From Nematopogon swammerdamellus (lineage: Eukaryota > Arthropoda > Insecta > Lepidoptera > Adelidae): a stretch of 64,000 bases of DNA. The stretch spans positions 1,768,545-1,832,544 of the forward strand of contig OX336336.1 in NCBI GenBank assembly GCA_946902875.1, written 5' to 3'. A program made the position numbers and the translations under genes. The notes beneath the pieces were generated by a model, which saw nothing but the letters and a program-made list of their open reading frames with translations, made no database searches and was not told where the DNA came from. Of the stretch, positions 46,901 through 56,936 are shown piece by piece (within the stretch, counting starts at the first letter, position 1; each line of letters begins with the position of its first letter).

Positions 46901-49900
46901 TTCTGGTACTTCTTCGGTAAGTAGTCGTTGGTACACATGTGTTTGAGTAGTCTGGCCTGTATAATGGAGAAGAATATTTTCGAAATTGTGTTCGTAAGGG
47001 CTATAGGTCTAATATCCTTGGGATCAGTAACTTCTTTCTTTTTAGGTAGAAGAACAAACACGGCTTTACCCAGACAGTCTGGCACTTCTCTGTTCATCCA
47101 TATTCTTTTGTAGATGTTCAACATGTGTTTCCGCACTGATGGACATTTTTTGTATATGATGTATGGTATGCCATCGGGCCCCGGGGCAGAACTATTTCGT
47201 TTCCTTTTTATGTGGTATTCCAGCTCTTCCATCGTCGGTGAATCAGCATCAAATGCTAGAACAGATTGTTTGGGTTTTGGAGCTGGTGGATCACTGTAAG
47301 TTATATGTGCCTCCGGGGCGGTATATGTGGATTTAAAGTAGTTGAACATCTCGTCCGTACTTAGCCTGATTATACCCTGCTGTTCCTTAAAAGCTTTTTT
47401 GGCGAAATAAAAGGGGTTCTTCTCGAAAGCTGCTATATTCTGAGCCTTCCGAAACTCATTGCCAGCAACCATAATTTGCTCAGATACTTTCTGGATGAGT
47501 TTTAAGATAGATCTCATCGCTCTATCCAGAGCGATGAGATCTATCTTCCTCAAGACGGTCCGTTGTACGTAGCAGAGCAAGCAGGTTAATATAAGTAAAC
47601 AATTAAAATGTTTTTTTTTTTATTGAAAGCGCGACATTCAGCCCCGAGCCACCCATAACGTGTCTAACGACGCCCATAGACATTCATTTGTATGCGGGGG
47701 TTGAAAATGCCATGCTGGCCTGACTGACAGGTGCCTATTGACGCCCCTCTTGAAGGACCCGAGACTGCACTTGGGGAGAAAAATATGGGCAGGGAGAGCG
47801 TTCCAAGAGTTTACCGGTTCTGTAATATTTACCCACTTACGTTTCTATGATTTCCGTCCCAGTGCCCATATTCCTCGGCTCGGAAAATGCGAAGTCTGCA
47901 GCATCAAGGAAGCCATCTACACGTGTCCCAAGTGCGAAGTCAAGACGTGCTGCGTCGACTGCGTGACCATTCACAAGAAGGAGCTGGAGTGCGACGGAGT
48001 TCGCGACCGCACCAAGTTCATCCGCATGAAGGACTTCACGAACGCTGACTTGCTGAGCGACTACCGCCTGCTGGAGGAGTGCGCGCGGTTCGTGTACGCG
48101 AAGAAGAGGGACGAGAAGAAAAAGTTTACTAGGATCGACAAGGATTTGCCAGTTGTACGTTACGCTTGACTAGATCATTTTAAATATTTCATCATTTGTT
48201 ATGTATGAACTAAGGATCACTGAGTTCCTGAAAATGCAAGCAACATGCTTGTAAACTCTATAAAAAAAGCCAATAGGTGTCGTGGGATACAGGGTTGGAA
48301 CGAAGTTCCTTTCGCTATATATTATGCATTAAATAACAGGCACAATGAAATAAATATTTTTTTTTTATGGGAAGCACTACATATGGCGCGCGCCACACTA
48401 ACGCAGAGGTGTAGTCCGACAGCGGCGCCAAATTAACATTTTGAGAGTAACTAAATAAAAAAAAATACTGCAGTAATATACCTGTACACAGACATATGCT
48501 TGTAAACATATACTTACAACATTACTTACAACGCATATACTACAGCAAAAGTGTTGTGACGGGCGCAGTCTACTTTTTTCGGTCTAGCTCTCATTCGCCA
48601 AGTGTGTGGAGTGTATTTTAATGTGGGATAAGGAAGTTCGTTCCAAAAATTGTAGTTACAAATTTTTTATGGACTTAATTAAACCTTTGTCAAATAAAGT
48701 AATCCCTTGCTCTTTAAATGACTTTAAAATATATTATATTAGAAATTTTGGAAATAGGCCACACCCTCCCTCCGCACGAGTTTCGTTCGCCTGGGTCGAT
48801 GTGACATCATCCTTTTGTTCATTCATGCAACCTCACGTTTTGAGTGCTAGTCTGAATATTCATCCCAAAATGGAGCTTGGATTTCACAATCAGAGAACTT
48901 ACCGACAATTTATTATCTCGTAATGGCGAGTTATTTTGCCTCAAATATCAATTATGTAAGTGCTGAAATACGTGGAATAAAAATCTAAAATTTGTCCTCA
49001 CTTCCAGCATCTATACAAACTGAAGACAGCAGCGGGCAACCGCGGCACGGCACTGCAGTTCCTCGCGCAGAACTTCACACGGCACACTTCCAACTCGACC
49101 TTCTACGACTGGAAGACCAACCTCATCAGCTGGCGGGTCGAGTGGCTCTTCCCAAACGCCACACCGGCGGCCGTCAAGTTCGTCGACGAGAGATGCCCCG
49201 AAGTCAGCCGGCTGACGGAACTTTTGGACAAATATCTGAATCCGTCTGTGAAAATTGAGCGCTCGAGTTCGTTGGGATTTTATCACGCTGCCGGGTTTAG
49301 CAGCGTTAAAGTTTTATTGAAAGGTTGGTAGAGATTTTTTTAAATTGAAACTGTCAACTAGTCACGAGGGGCCAAAGCACATATTTCTACAAATCACTTT
49401 GCACTACATATTTTCAGCGATCGACCTATTAAAAGCCTCTTCGGATCGACTGGTCGATCGCGATCGACCGTTTGGGCGCCACTGTTCTAATGTATAAAAG
49501 CGGCCAAGTGCGAGTCGGACTCGCGCAACGAGCGTTCCGTACCACCACGTAATAGGCCTGTTTCAATTTTGTTTTATGTAATCCGGTATAGGTGGCTGAG
49601 TCGGAGGGGCCCAACAAAGCACATGCTCCGACCAGCCAATATCACCTCCGAGAAGGTAGGTGCCATACCGGAGTCTTTCCTTTTGAATTGCTGGCTATAC
49701 TGAACTAGAGGAACTACTGAACACAGCCAAGGCTACTATGCGGCCATCTTAGATAATATTTCATCATGGTCTTTATTCATAGGATTCACTTGAGGTTTAG
49801 TTTGTGTGAAATTTTCTTTTATCTGTTTGTTCTTACTGCCCTCCCAAGTTCGCCATTTCGAGCGTATTCACCTTTCGCCAGAGACTCACTGCCCTAGAAA

Positions 49901-52278
49901 TAGACCGGTAGGTTTTACACCGAATTATCTGCTTACCCTGATTGTCAGAGTATAGCGTGTGGATGTATATAAGGTCTTTCAATAGTAGGTAATGATACGC
50001 TAAGGGGTGTATGTGTATCACATACTGATCAGTTCCCATAGCAATTTTTTTACGATATAAAAACATACTTATTAAGGTGAAATACGCGCACTTCACGTAT
50101 TAAATTTGAGTAGGTTTTTTATATTATAAAAAAAAAATGGTATGGGGAACGTGATCAATATCTGATACACATACACCCCTTAGCGTATCGTTACGTACTA
50201 ATGAAAGACCTTATATACAATTTAACTGCCTAAACCAACTGATAATCTGCTCTTTATGCCCAGCGGAGGAAGTGCGCGGATCATCGAGGAAGTACTTCGA
50301 GTTGGACCCTGCCGAGTCCCTGGGAGACAACCTCGCCGGCAAGTGCATCGTGGAGTTCCCCGTCATCTGTGTCGTTCTCAAGGACCACGCCGTCAACTTT
50401 GACATCGTGGCTTCTGGTAAATATTGACACTTTTCTAAGAAAAATATGCAAGCAAGTCATGCGGCGGGTGGTCGGCACCGTCTTGGATCGGGCTCTTGAT
50501 ATCAAGGTCTGAGGTTTAAATCCTGCCGATGTGCATCAATCAGTTTTTCTGATTTTAAAAGTTACATTTCACTACGCCTGCTGCTTCACAGTTTGGAACT
50601 GGTGTGAAAATGTAGGTCCCTTCCCTTGCCCCTTACTAGGTGGTAGGCTCAAATTGTAGCTAACTGGGTTGATACTGCACGAAAGTGCCCACATAGTAGC
50701 CACGACTGAGTTCTTCTTTAGTTCAAAGGGAAGTCTCCAATATGGCACCTTATCGGAAGATATATAGTTGCGGGCAACGAGGAGGCTGACTGCCTGGCTA
50801 GTAAGGCTTGTACATCTGATGCAATAATTAGTCAATGTAAAACTTTCTGCACTGACCACCTACCCGAAATAAAAAAGAACTGTTATAATATGTGGAAGCA
50901 ATATTTCGATGAGAGATCAGTGCAGAAAGGTATATGGTACAGAACAATGCAGTGTGAACCGTTAAAAATTCCCTGGTTTGCCAAGAGCGACAGACCGATA
51001 ACAGAAATTGTAATGGGCCTGAGACTACGATCTGGACACATTCCAACAAATAAGACAATGTACCTTATGAAGATAGCACAATCACCCAACTGTAGCATAT
51101 GTGGGATAGAAGAGGACCTACTCCATATACTGTTGGAATGTGCCCGGAACCAAGAACTGAGGCAGAAGCTATTGAGAGACTTAAAAACTGACAGACTCAA
51201 CCTGTTTTTTCAAAAAAACATGAAGCCTTGGGGCGAGCTCAGGGGGAGGAGTTTGAATTCATACTAAGTTTTTTTGTAAAGTCACAGGCGTTGAATCGTG
51301 CTGAAGTACAATAAAAAATCAATATAGTTACTATGGGGCTGGCATAGCCAGGAATGGCTAAAGCCCTAAACAAAATAAAGATTAAAAAATATATATATAT
51401 ATATATTGGCTGGTTGGAGCATATGCTCTCGCCCCGCTGACTCAGCTACCCATAACGAACGGATAACATAGAAAATAAATTTAGCAAAAGACGCGTGATA
51501 GTAAGTCAAGATACTTATATTATTAGTTTTCCTGCTGTTTCACCGTTCGGAACCGGTGTAAAGCTGTAGGTCCCTTCCTGTACCCCTTACTAGGTGGTAG
51601 GCTCAAGTTGTAGCCGACTGGGTTGGTACTACCGTACTGCATGTAAGATGGCCACATAGCAACCTCGACCTCGGTTGTGTTTTCCTCTAGTCCAGTATAG
51701 CCAGCAATCCAGGTATGGTACCTATGTTCTCGGAGGTGATATTGGCTGGTCTGAGCATGTGCTTTGGCCCCTCCGACTCAGCCACCCATATCGGATTACA
51801 TTAAAAGAAAACTTTACATTACCGATTACAATGACTTATATAGAATTAAATTATTATTTTTTTGTTTTCAGATGATGAACTTGAATGTGTGTTAGACAAA
51901 AAGGATGAACCAAATAGTATCAAAGTAGAGAAGCCAGATATTACGTCTGAAAATAACTCTAATGAAGAAATTAAAACTACAAATGGCTCAGAACAGTACG
52001 GTTCCAATAGACTAAACGGTTTCACCAGACAGTACACTCCTTACAGGCGGGGCGGTTTCAATCAACGAAATGGTTTTGGCCGGAACAGGTACAAGCGGAA
52101 CTATAACCGTGAACTACTTACGGAAAAGTTTGCAAAGGAAAAGAAGCTCGAAATTGAGAAGGAAATTAAGGCTGAGAAGAAAAAGAAACCCAAAAACTTA
52201 TTGTTCACCACCGGTTATTCATCCGACGAAAGTTTAAGCGGATCTGACGACGCTGAAAATGAGACAGTGCAGAAATAA
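43926..52278 (+). CDS. ZNHIT6: ZNHIT6/BCD1, box C/D snoRNA assembly factor, 5 exons, complete
   Basis: Nuclear HIT-zinc-finger protein needed to assemble box C/D snoRNPs. Exons are 43926-43981, 47863-48154, 49008-49323, 50264-50416 and 51872-52278. All junctions are GT-AG, phases agree, and the sum is 1224 nt (407 aa plus stop). Exon 1 encodes a short Ser/Glu-rich head. The zf-HIT domain is complete, with Cys 28, 31, 40, 43, 48, 52, His56 and Cys62. A following LLSDYRLLEE block is typical of BCD1. Exons 3 and 4 carry the second conserved domain (NSTFYDW, KYFELDPAESL, VEFPVICVVLKD). The tail is basic and Arg/Gly- then Lys-rich. Intron 1 is 3.9 kb and holds an antisense LINE; intron 4 holds SINEs and a LINE. 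The stop codon overlaps an AATAAA. Confidence 0.95.
44000..44407. other. ZNHIT6 intron 1, left part, nothing recognised
   Basis: AT-rich intronic sequence between exon 1 and the LINE 3' end. Confidence 0.4.
44408..47550 (-). mobile_element. Restriction-like-endonuclease LINE in ZNHIT6 intron 1
   Basis: Minus-strand non-LTR retrotransposon: reverse transcriptase, CCHC zinc knuckle and restriction-like endonuclease, then a 3' UTR of about 410 bp ending in an A-rich tract near 44410. It is 5' truncated (no N-terminal zinc fingers). A perfect 42-bp palindrome marks its 5' border. Confidence 0.8.
44823..47580 (-). pseudogene. Reverse transcriptase/RLE ORF with one frameshift
   Basis: Two minus-strand frames form one protein. 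The upstream frame (47580-46567) holds NSSAPGPDG, IRPIALTNTISKIFF, the QKGFLPKVSGCLEHN block and motif A (WLDFENAFGSV). A one-base shift close to 46645 moves the frame; the next frame holds FQGCCLSP, the FADD catalytic motif (near 46487), then a thumb region, the CPSCKEF-x-H-x4-C knuckle (near 45500) and the endonuclease motif RPD-x14-E (near 45180). This order is that of R2/NeSL/Hero-type LINEs; I cannot fix the clade. Apart from the shift I see no internal stop. Confidence 0.8.
47505..47546. repeat. Perfect 19-bp inverted repeat, 4-bp loop
   Basis: AGATAGATCTCATCGCTCT (47505-47523) is followed by ATCC and its exact complement (47528-47546). It lies where the LINE frame loses similarity to known protein. 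Confidence 0.95.
47608..47765 (+). repeat. Family I retroposon 3' end in ZNHIT6 intron 1
   Basis: Carries CGTGTCTAACGACGCCCATA, AATGCCATGCTGGCCTGAC and GCCCCTCTTGAAGG. Confidence 0.6.
48155..49007. other. ZNHIT6 intron 2, no repeat named
   Basis: A 105-codon frame at 48606-48923 shows no domain. AT-rich otherwise. Confidence 0.35.
49497..49755. repeat. Family G head fragment (+) next to SINE-B (-), ZNHIT6 intron 3
   Basis: 49497-49550 reads GGCCAAGTGCGAGTCGGACT and GTTCCGTACC on the plus strand. 49570-49755 is a minus SINE-B tail and core ending at GCTACTATGCGGCCATC. Confidence 0.65.
49756..50263. other. ZNHIT6 intron 3, right part
   Basis: An inverted pair (about 49965-50040 and 50140-50215) contains CGCTAAGGGGTGTATGTGTA and its complement, so this is a small palindromic repeat. 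No gene. Confidence 0.5.
50455..51470 (+). mobile_element. SINE-B split by a LINE, ZNHIT6 intron 4
   Basis: Left half 50455-50765 has a worn tRNA head (GAGGTTTAAATCC as B box) and core, stopping at GGCACCTTATCGG. The right half resumes near 51400 with ATATTGGCTGGTTGGAGCAT and the tail. Confidence 0.75.
50766..51394 (+). pseudogene. 5'-truncated LINE: RNase H end and Cys/His motif
   Basis: Frame starts inside RNase H (AGNEEADCLASKAC), then IVMGLRLRSGHIPTNKTMYL and the CSICGIEEDLLHILLEC cluster, a stop and a 3' UTR with CTGGCATAGCC and GGCTAAAGCCCTAAA, ending in AT repeats. Related copies at 62930-63559. Confidence 0.75.
51525..51805 (+). mobile_element. SINE-B copy without head, ZNHIT6 intron 4
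   Basis: Begins CTGCTGTTTCACCGTTCGGA, core CTGTAGGTCCCTTCC and GGGTTGGTACTACCG, tail to GGATTACATTAAAAG. It ends about 65 bp before exon 5. Confidence 0.75.
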
Positions 52279-52279
52279 A
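52274..52279 (+). terminator. ZNHIT6: ZNHIT6 polyadenylation signal overlapping the stop codon
   Basis: AATAAA begins two bases before the TAA stop at 52276-52278. No other AATAAA lies between the stop and the NUDCD1 coding end. Cleavage 10-30 nt downstream would fall at or inside the last codons of NUDCD1. Confidence 0.6.
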
Positions 52280-52303
52280 GTATTTTAGTACGCTTAAAAA
52301 CTT

Positions 52304-52309
52304 TTATTT
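52304..52309 (-). terminator. NUDCD1: NUDCD1 polyadenylation signal overlapping the stop codon
   Basis: On the minus strand AATAAA starts on the second base of the TAA stop at 52310-52308. Cleavage 10-30 nt downstream would fall in the 29-bp gap or in the last codons of ZNHIT6, so the two mRNAs should overlap. Confidence 0.6.
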
Positions 52310-55300
52310 ATATCATTTCAACAGCTAACAAAGTTGATTCCGTCAAAACGAACAGGTACTCATTGCTTGCGTGTACGCCCAGAACTTCACCATACTTGTC
52401 GATATTGAATACGTGTTGTTGGCCTACACTCACTTTTTTGGCTCCTCCCTCGCCCCTTTTCCTGAGCTGACAACCCTGGCCGGTTGGACCGCACGCTCTG
52501 TAGATGAAGACGTGTCTTGTCGCTTCGCACACTACGCTGTACGCAAAGTTCGGGGAGCAAGTTACGAATTTTTTGTTCTGTTTGGAAGATTGGACGTATC
52601 CGAACGCCAGAAGCGTGCCGTGATGTTTGACGGGCCAGATGTTGCCATTGAGGAGCTGCGCGTAGGGTTGCCACACGCACGCGTCGACGTCGTGTCTGAG
52701 TGCTAGAGCGGGCGTCTCTCGCGGCTCTAGGTTGACACTGAAGAGGTACTGGTGGACGCTGAGGGGTATCCTGTGTGTCGTCGTGTGATCTGTTGCATCC
52801 AGGCGTACTGCAAATAAAGTTTATTTTACCTTCTATCTCTAGGTGAACAGATAGCTGTAGAGCATACATAATTTATAGGGGATTAATTTGCTGGCACTCA
52901 TATGGCACAAATTAAAAATATAAAATAACCTGGTGTTCTCTTAAGCTCAGTAACCACAGTAACAATATAATTTATTGTGACAAGTGCTACTAACAGTCCT
53001 GGATTTCCCATTAGGCCGTATAGGCCGCGGCCTAGGGGCGGCAAACTTCAGGGGGCGGCAGATTTCTGAAGGCGCTGAAGAATATTACAAGTAACACTAA
53101 TTGCGCTTTGGTACAGTGTAAGCCGCCAAGTTCGTGCGCGATTATGGACGCAATACTCAAGAAGCAAGTCACTTGTGTATAGAGTTTCGATCTATTAAAT
53201 CCTAAATATCATTTGGGTAAAGGTTTTTATAATTTAGGCTAGGTGGACAGATGACCTAAAAAAGGTAGCCGGGAGTGGATGGATGAGAAGAGCGGAAGAC
53301 CGCGTGTGGTGGCGTGCCTTGGGAGAGGCCTATGTCCAGCAGTGGACCGATACAGGCTGATGATGATGATGATGATGAAAGGTTTTTATTCCCCATTGCG
53401 ACTTAGTAATACTCTTATTCTAGTGTTATTTATATTTTGCGCGGACGGCGAAAGTCAAGTGGCCTATACTTAAGAATAGTACAAGTCCGGCACTGGCTAC
53501 CAACAATGGATTACAATATACAGGGTGTTTCAGGATAGGGTTTCGTAACTTCAGGGTTCGAAAGGGGTCCATATTTGAAGGCGACGACACCCCGTTGCAC
53601 ACACCTTCGTCACAGTCCACAATCGGTTCAGGGAATATGGGCTAAACTGTCTTCCGAGAGAAGGATTGGTCGTGATGGCAGTAGAAGAAGAAAAACTTTA
53701 TATTTATATAAAAAACCACAAACTTTAGAAGGCAAAACAAACAAACAATAAAACAAGTGCACCACCAATTTACCAACTTCTATGTACATGCATCAGCTTT
53801 AAGCTGCTAGTGTATCTAAACAATAAGAAGAATAATGTCGTTCTTTGCACGGACGAGGTGCAATTTACAAGGCGAGGTGTCACAATTATTCACAATTTAC
53901 ATGTTTGGGTTGAAGAAAACCCACAAGTGAATATCCAGCATGAACTTTCAGTGAGCGTGTGGCGAGGACTCCTCAACAGCCAGCTTATTGAACCGCATTA
54001 TTTCCCGCCAAGGTTAAATGGGGCCATCTACTTGGAGTTCCTCACCGATCTCCTGCCCGTACTGCTGGAAGATTTAGACCTCTAAAATAAGGAGAACCAT
54101 GTGGTTCCAGCATGATGGGGCTCCGGCCCACTTCCTGCGAGCAGCACGGGACCACCTGGACCAAATGTACCACGGCTGTTGGATCGGGCGCGGTAGTGTG
54201 AATGCTTCACGGCCGCCACGCTTGCCGAACCTGATGCCTCTGGATTTTTATGTTTAGGGCGCGATGAAAGACCGCGTCTACAGGGCGGAAGTGCGTACAC
54301 GCGAAGACCTCGTGGAGCGCATGGAGGAAGCTGCACATTTTTTGCGCGAGAACCCAGCGCCAGTAATGAATATGTAATTTTAAGATTGCATACTTGTTTG
54401 CAACAAGATGGTGGCCACATTGAAAATATTTTAAATTAAAATAAATAATATTCATTATACACGGTGTTGCAACCCCAACCGTAAAACCCGAAAAAGGGTG
54501 ATTCTGTACGTGAACTGAACTTTTGTTCTACGACTTTTTTGTTTGAAGAAAAAGAAATTTTTTTTCTCCATACATTTTGAGAATAGGTAATTAAAATTTG
54601 TATGGAAAAAATTATTTTTGTTTTGTTTCAAAAAAATGTTTTTCTTCACAGAAGTTGTTTAGTTTCACATATAGAATAACCCCCTTATGTCAGTTAAAAA
54701 TATTACGGGGCAACTGCAACACCGTGTATATATATATTTTTTTATTTACAACCGTCCCAAGTGTCAAGTCATGTCAAGTCATGATGTTGCACACTGTTAA
54801 ATTTCTAGTTGGAGAAAAAAAAATTATGACTCTGAATTATTAAATTGCTTAATTTTTTGTTGAAATGTTTAGCTAAGTTTGCAAGCATATATTCAATTGA
54901 AATAATTCTTCCTTTCTAAAATTAGCAAATAAATAATTCCCCACCCAGGACTGTATCTTCCTCCGACACTGCGTCACATTCCTCCAGCTCCTGTGTAGAG
55001 AAACCCACACCGTTTCCATCCGGGAGAGCTTCGGTCTCGGAGCACAGGTGCGCCAGTCTTCGGTGAGCCTCCTCTACAAGCGCTGCGTCTAAGATCTGTT
55101 CCCCGTTCAGGTCACCGCCAGATATGAGCTGGTCCCACAGGCCAGACTCCGATTTGGTCACCAGGATGTCCAGCTTGCCTGGATCGGAGTGCAATATTAT
55201 AGACGTTTTGATATTATTAGGATGCATTCACTATTTTTAGGGTATTTTTTTATATCATACCACGAAAGGAAAAAAAAACTGGACCTTATAGGATCACTCT

Positions 55301-56936
55301 CTTGTCCATCCCTCTGTCAGTCTGTCTGTCAAGGCCCTTTGTTTCAGGAACAGGTAGAGGTATCAAGTTAACATTAGCATCAAATACTAAGGTGTACGGT
55401 CGGCACAAATGGCGGGTGGCCGAGTGGTTTAGGCATCGGCTTCTCATGCGAGAGGTCCGAGGTTCGAATCCGGTCGGCGTGTACCAATGAGTTTTTTCTA
55501 ATGAAAAAATTTACGTGCATACCTACACCTGCTGCTTCACCGTCGGAACTGGTGTAACACTGTAGGTCCCCTTGCCCCTTACTAGGTGGTAGGCGCAAAT
55601 GATAGCCGACTGGATTGATACCGCCGTACTGGATGTAAGATGGCCGCATAGAGGCCTCGGTTGTGTTCTCCTCTAGTCCAGTATAGCCAGCAATCCAGGG
55701 AAGTCTCTGGTATGGCACCTACCTTCTCGGAGGTGATATTGGCTGGTCGGTGCATGTGCTTTGGCCCCTCCAACTCAGCCACATATATTACATAAAAAAA
55801 ATAAATTATAAATGTAATGCACTATTGCGATGAACTTGCACTAACGAGCCTTTCACATTTGAGGTAGGTAAGTATAGTCGCAAATAATGAAAAAAAAACA
55901 AAGCACTTTCTAAGAAACTAAATATTTGTGTAAGTTAATTACCATCATCCTGGATGTTCCACGTGGTTAGTTCGCTGTCCACACGATGTAGAAATTTGCC
56001 CTCCACAAACGTGCTGCCTGCGTAACTAATCTTGATGTTCAATGGCCCAATATCGATGTGTACGTCGTCCTTGCTGTAGTCCGTCGTCAACTTCAGGGTT
56101 ATCGTCACGTCGTCCCCCGTCTGAAGCCACGTGTAGATTATCTTGCGTGCCTGCGTCTTCGCGGTTTCTCCGATTTCGTTTTCCGAATCGGAAACAAATT
56201 TAAATTGATTGTCCGAAGCGACATAAACGGCAGAGCAACCGGTCTCGATACACGCGTAATGCACCGGCCCCTTTCCTTTCACTTCTTTAGTTGAAACAAT
56301 CTTCCAAGACTGCGGCGCATTCTGGAAGGTCACCCAGGTCAGCACAGTGGAGAAATGCTCCTCGCTCTGTTCGATCGACTCCAGTAGGCAGTGCACGAGC
56401 AACTCCTCACCTCTCTCCTGAACACGACAGTCGACAATCACAAAATACTTCTCCCCTTCTAGCGGGAGCTGCGAATGTAGCGTTCTCCACTGGCGAGTCA
56501 AATCGCTCCGTCCCTCAGCGGACACTATGTGAACGTATCCTGTGCCGTCGCTGACCACTGCGAGATCCGCCGAAGGTAGAAACAGGCAGGGATTGAAGTG
56601 TCCCGGTTTGCGTTCAACGTGCGCCGGGATGTCATAGACAACTTTCTCATTAAACGCACTTGCGGCACTATCGAAGGAGACGGCACGCACGTGGTGCGTA
56701 TTGTCGATGTAGTAGAGGAGGTGAGAGTGGTGGTGTGGATCGGCGTGGAGGTGCTGATGTAGCGCGAACAGCTTGGCGTGCAGGAAGGAGTACTGCGGCT
56801 CGGCCGGCTGGTGCGTGTCTGGAGGAGCGCCGAGCTCGTGGCTCCAGTTCGCGAGTGCGGCCAAGCTCAGTTTGTAGCCCTCGAAGGCGTGGTCGAGCAG
56901 ACGCCGCTCGGGTCGCAAGTCGACGAGAGTGCTCAT
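52308..56936 (-). CDS. NUDCD1: NUDCD1 (NudC/CS-domain protein), 3 exons, complete
   Basis: NudC-domain-containing protein 1, a CS (p23-like) domain protein thought to act as a co-chaperone and to bind a coatomer-linked helicase complex. Exons in transcript order are 56936-55943, 55178-54945 and 52807-52308. All junctions are GT-AG, phases are consistent, and the sum is 1728 nt (575 aa, close to the 583 aa of the human protein). Landmarks: LLDHAFEGYKLSL at the N-terminus, YYIDNTHHVRAV, LAVVSDGTGYVHI, the CS domain from about residue 265 (YTWLQTGDDVTITLKL) across the exon 1/2 junction, FSTQELEECD, then the C-terminal beta-propeller part with HDVDACVWQP and FGYVQSSKQNKKF. The frame extends upstream to 57023, but family alignment favours the ATG at 56936. 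Intron 2 carries an RTE tail, a broken mariner-like element and a MITE. Confidence 0.95.
53235..53382 (+). pseudogene. RTE-type LINE C-terminus with TGATGA tail, NUDCD1 intron 2
   Basis: The frame reads DDLKKVAGSGWMRRAEDRVW and ALGEAYVQQWTDTG then a stop, the classic RTE ORF2 end, followed by a (TGA)n microsatellite. Confidence 0.8.
53517..54440 (+). pseudogene. Broken mariner-like transposase, NUDCD1 intron 2
   Basis: A terminal sequence TACAGGGTGTTTCAGG begins near 53519. Two frames (53816-54085 and from about 54085) carry a DDE transposase: CTDEVQF (first Asp), FQHDGAPAHF (second Asp), PRLPNLMPLDFYV then a stop, and DGGHIENIL at the end. The third catalytic position (SPDL in the family) is Asn. 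A frameshift and a stop make it inactive. Confidence 0.7.
54459..54727. mobile_element. 269-bp TIR MITE, TA flanks, NUDCD1 intron 2
   Basis: Ends ACACGGTGTTGCA and its exact complement TGCAACACCGTGT, each flanked by TATA, suggesting a Tc1/mariner-type TA target. Confidence 0.75.
55405..55800 (+). mobile_element. SINE-B, full length, NUDCD1 intron 1
   Basis: Head GCGGGTGGCCGAGTGGTTTA (A box) and GAGGTTCGAATCCGG (B box), a TTTTTTCT stretch, CTGCTGCTTCACCG, core CACTGTAGGTCCCC and GATTGATACCGCCGTACTGG, tail ATATTGGCTGGTCGGTGCAT to TTACATAAAAAA. About 395 bp. Best copy for a consensus. Confidence 0.85.

Noticed and set aside
48606..48923. 105-codon frame in ZNHIT6 intron 2
   Set aside because: No domain, AT-rich, and inside an intron supported by splice phase on both sides.
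55405..55490. Possible functional tRNA gene (A and B boxes present)
   Set aside because: The sequence continues into the SINE-B core and tail, and similar heads occur at 24.6 and 37.8 kb. The acceptor stem does not close. It is a SINE head.
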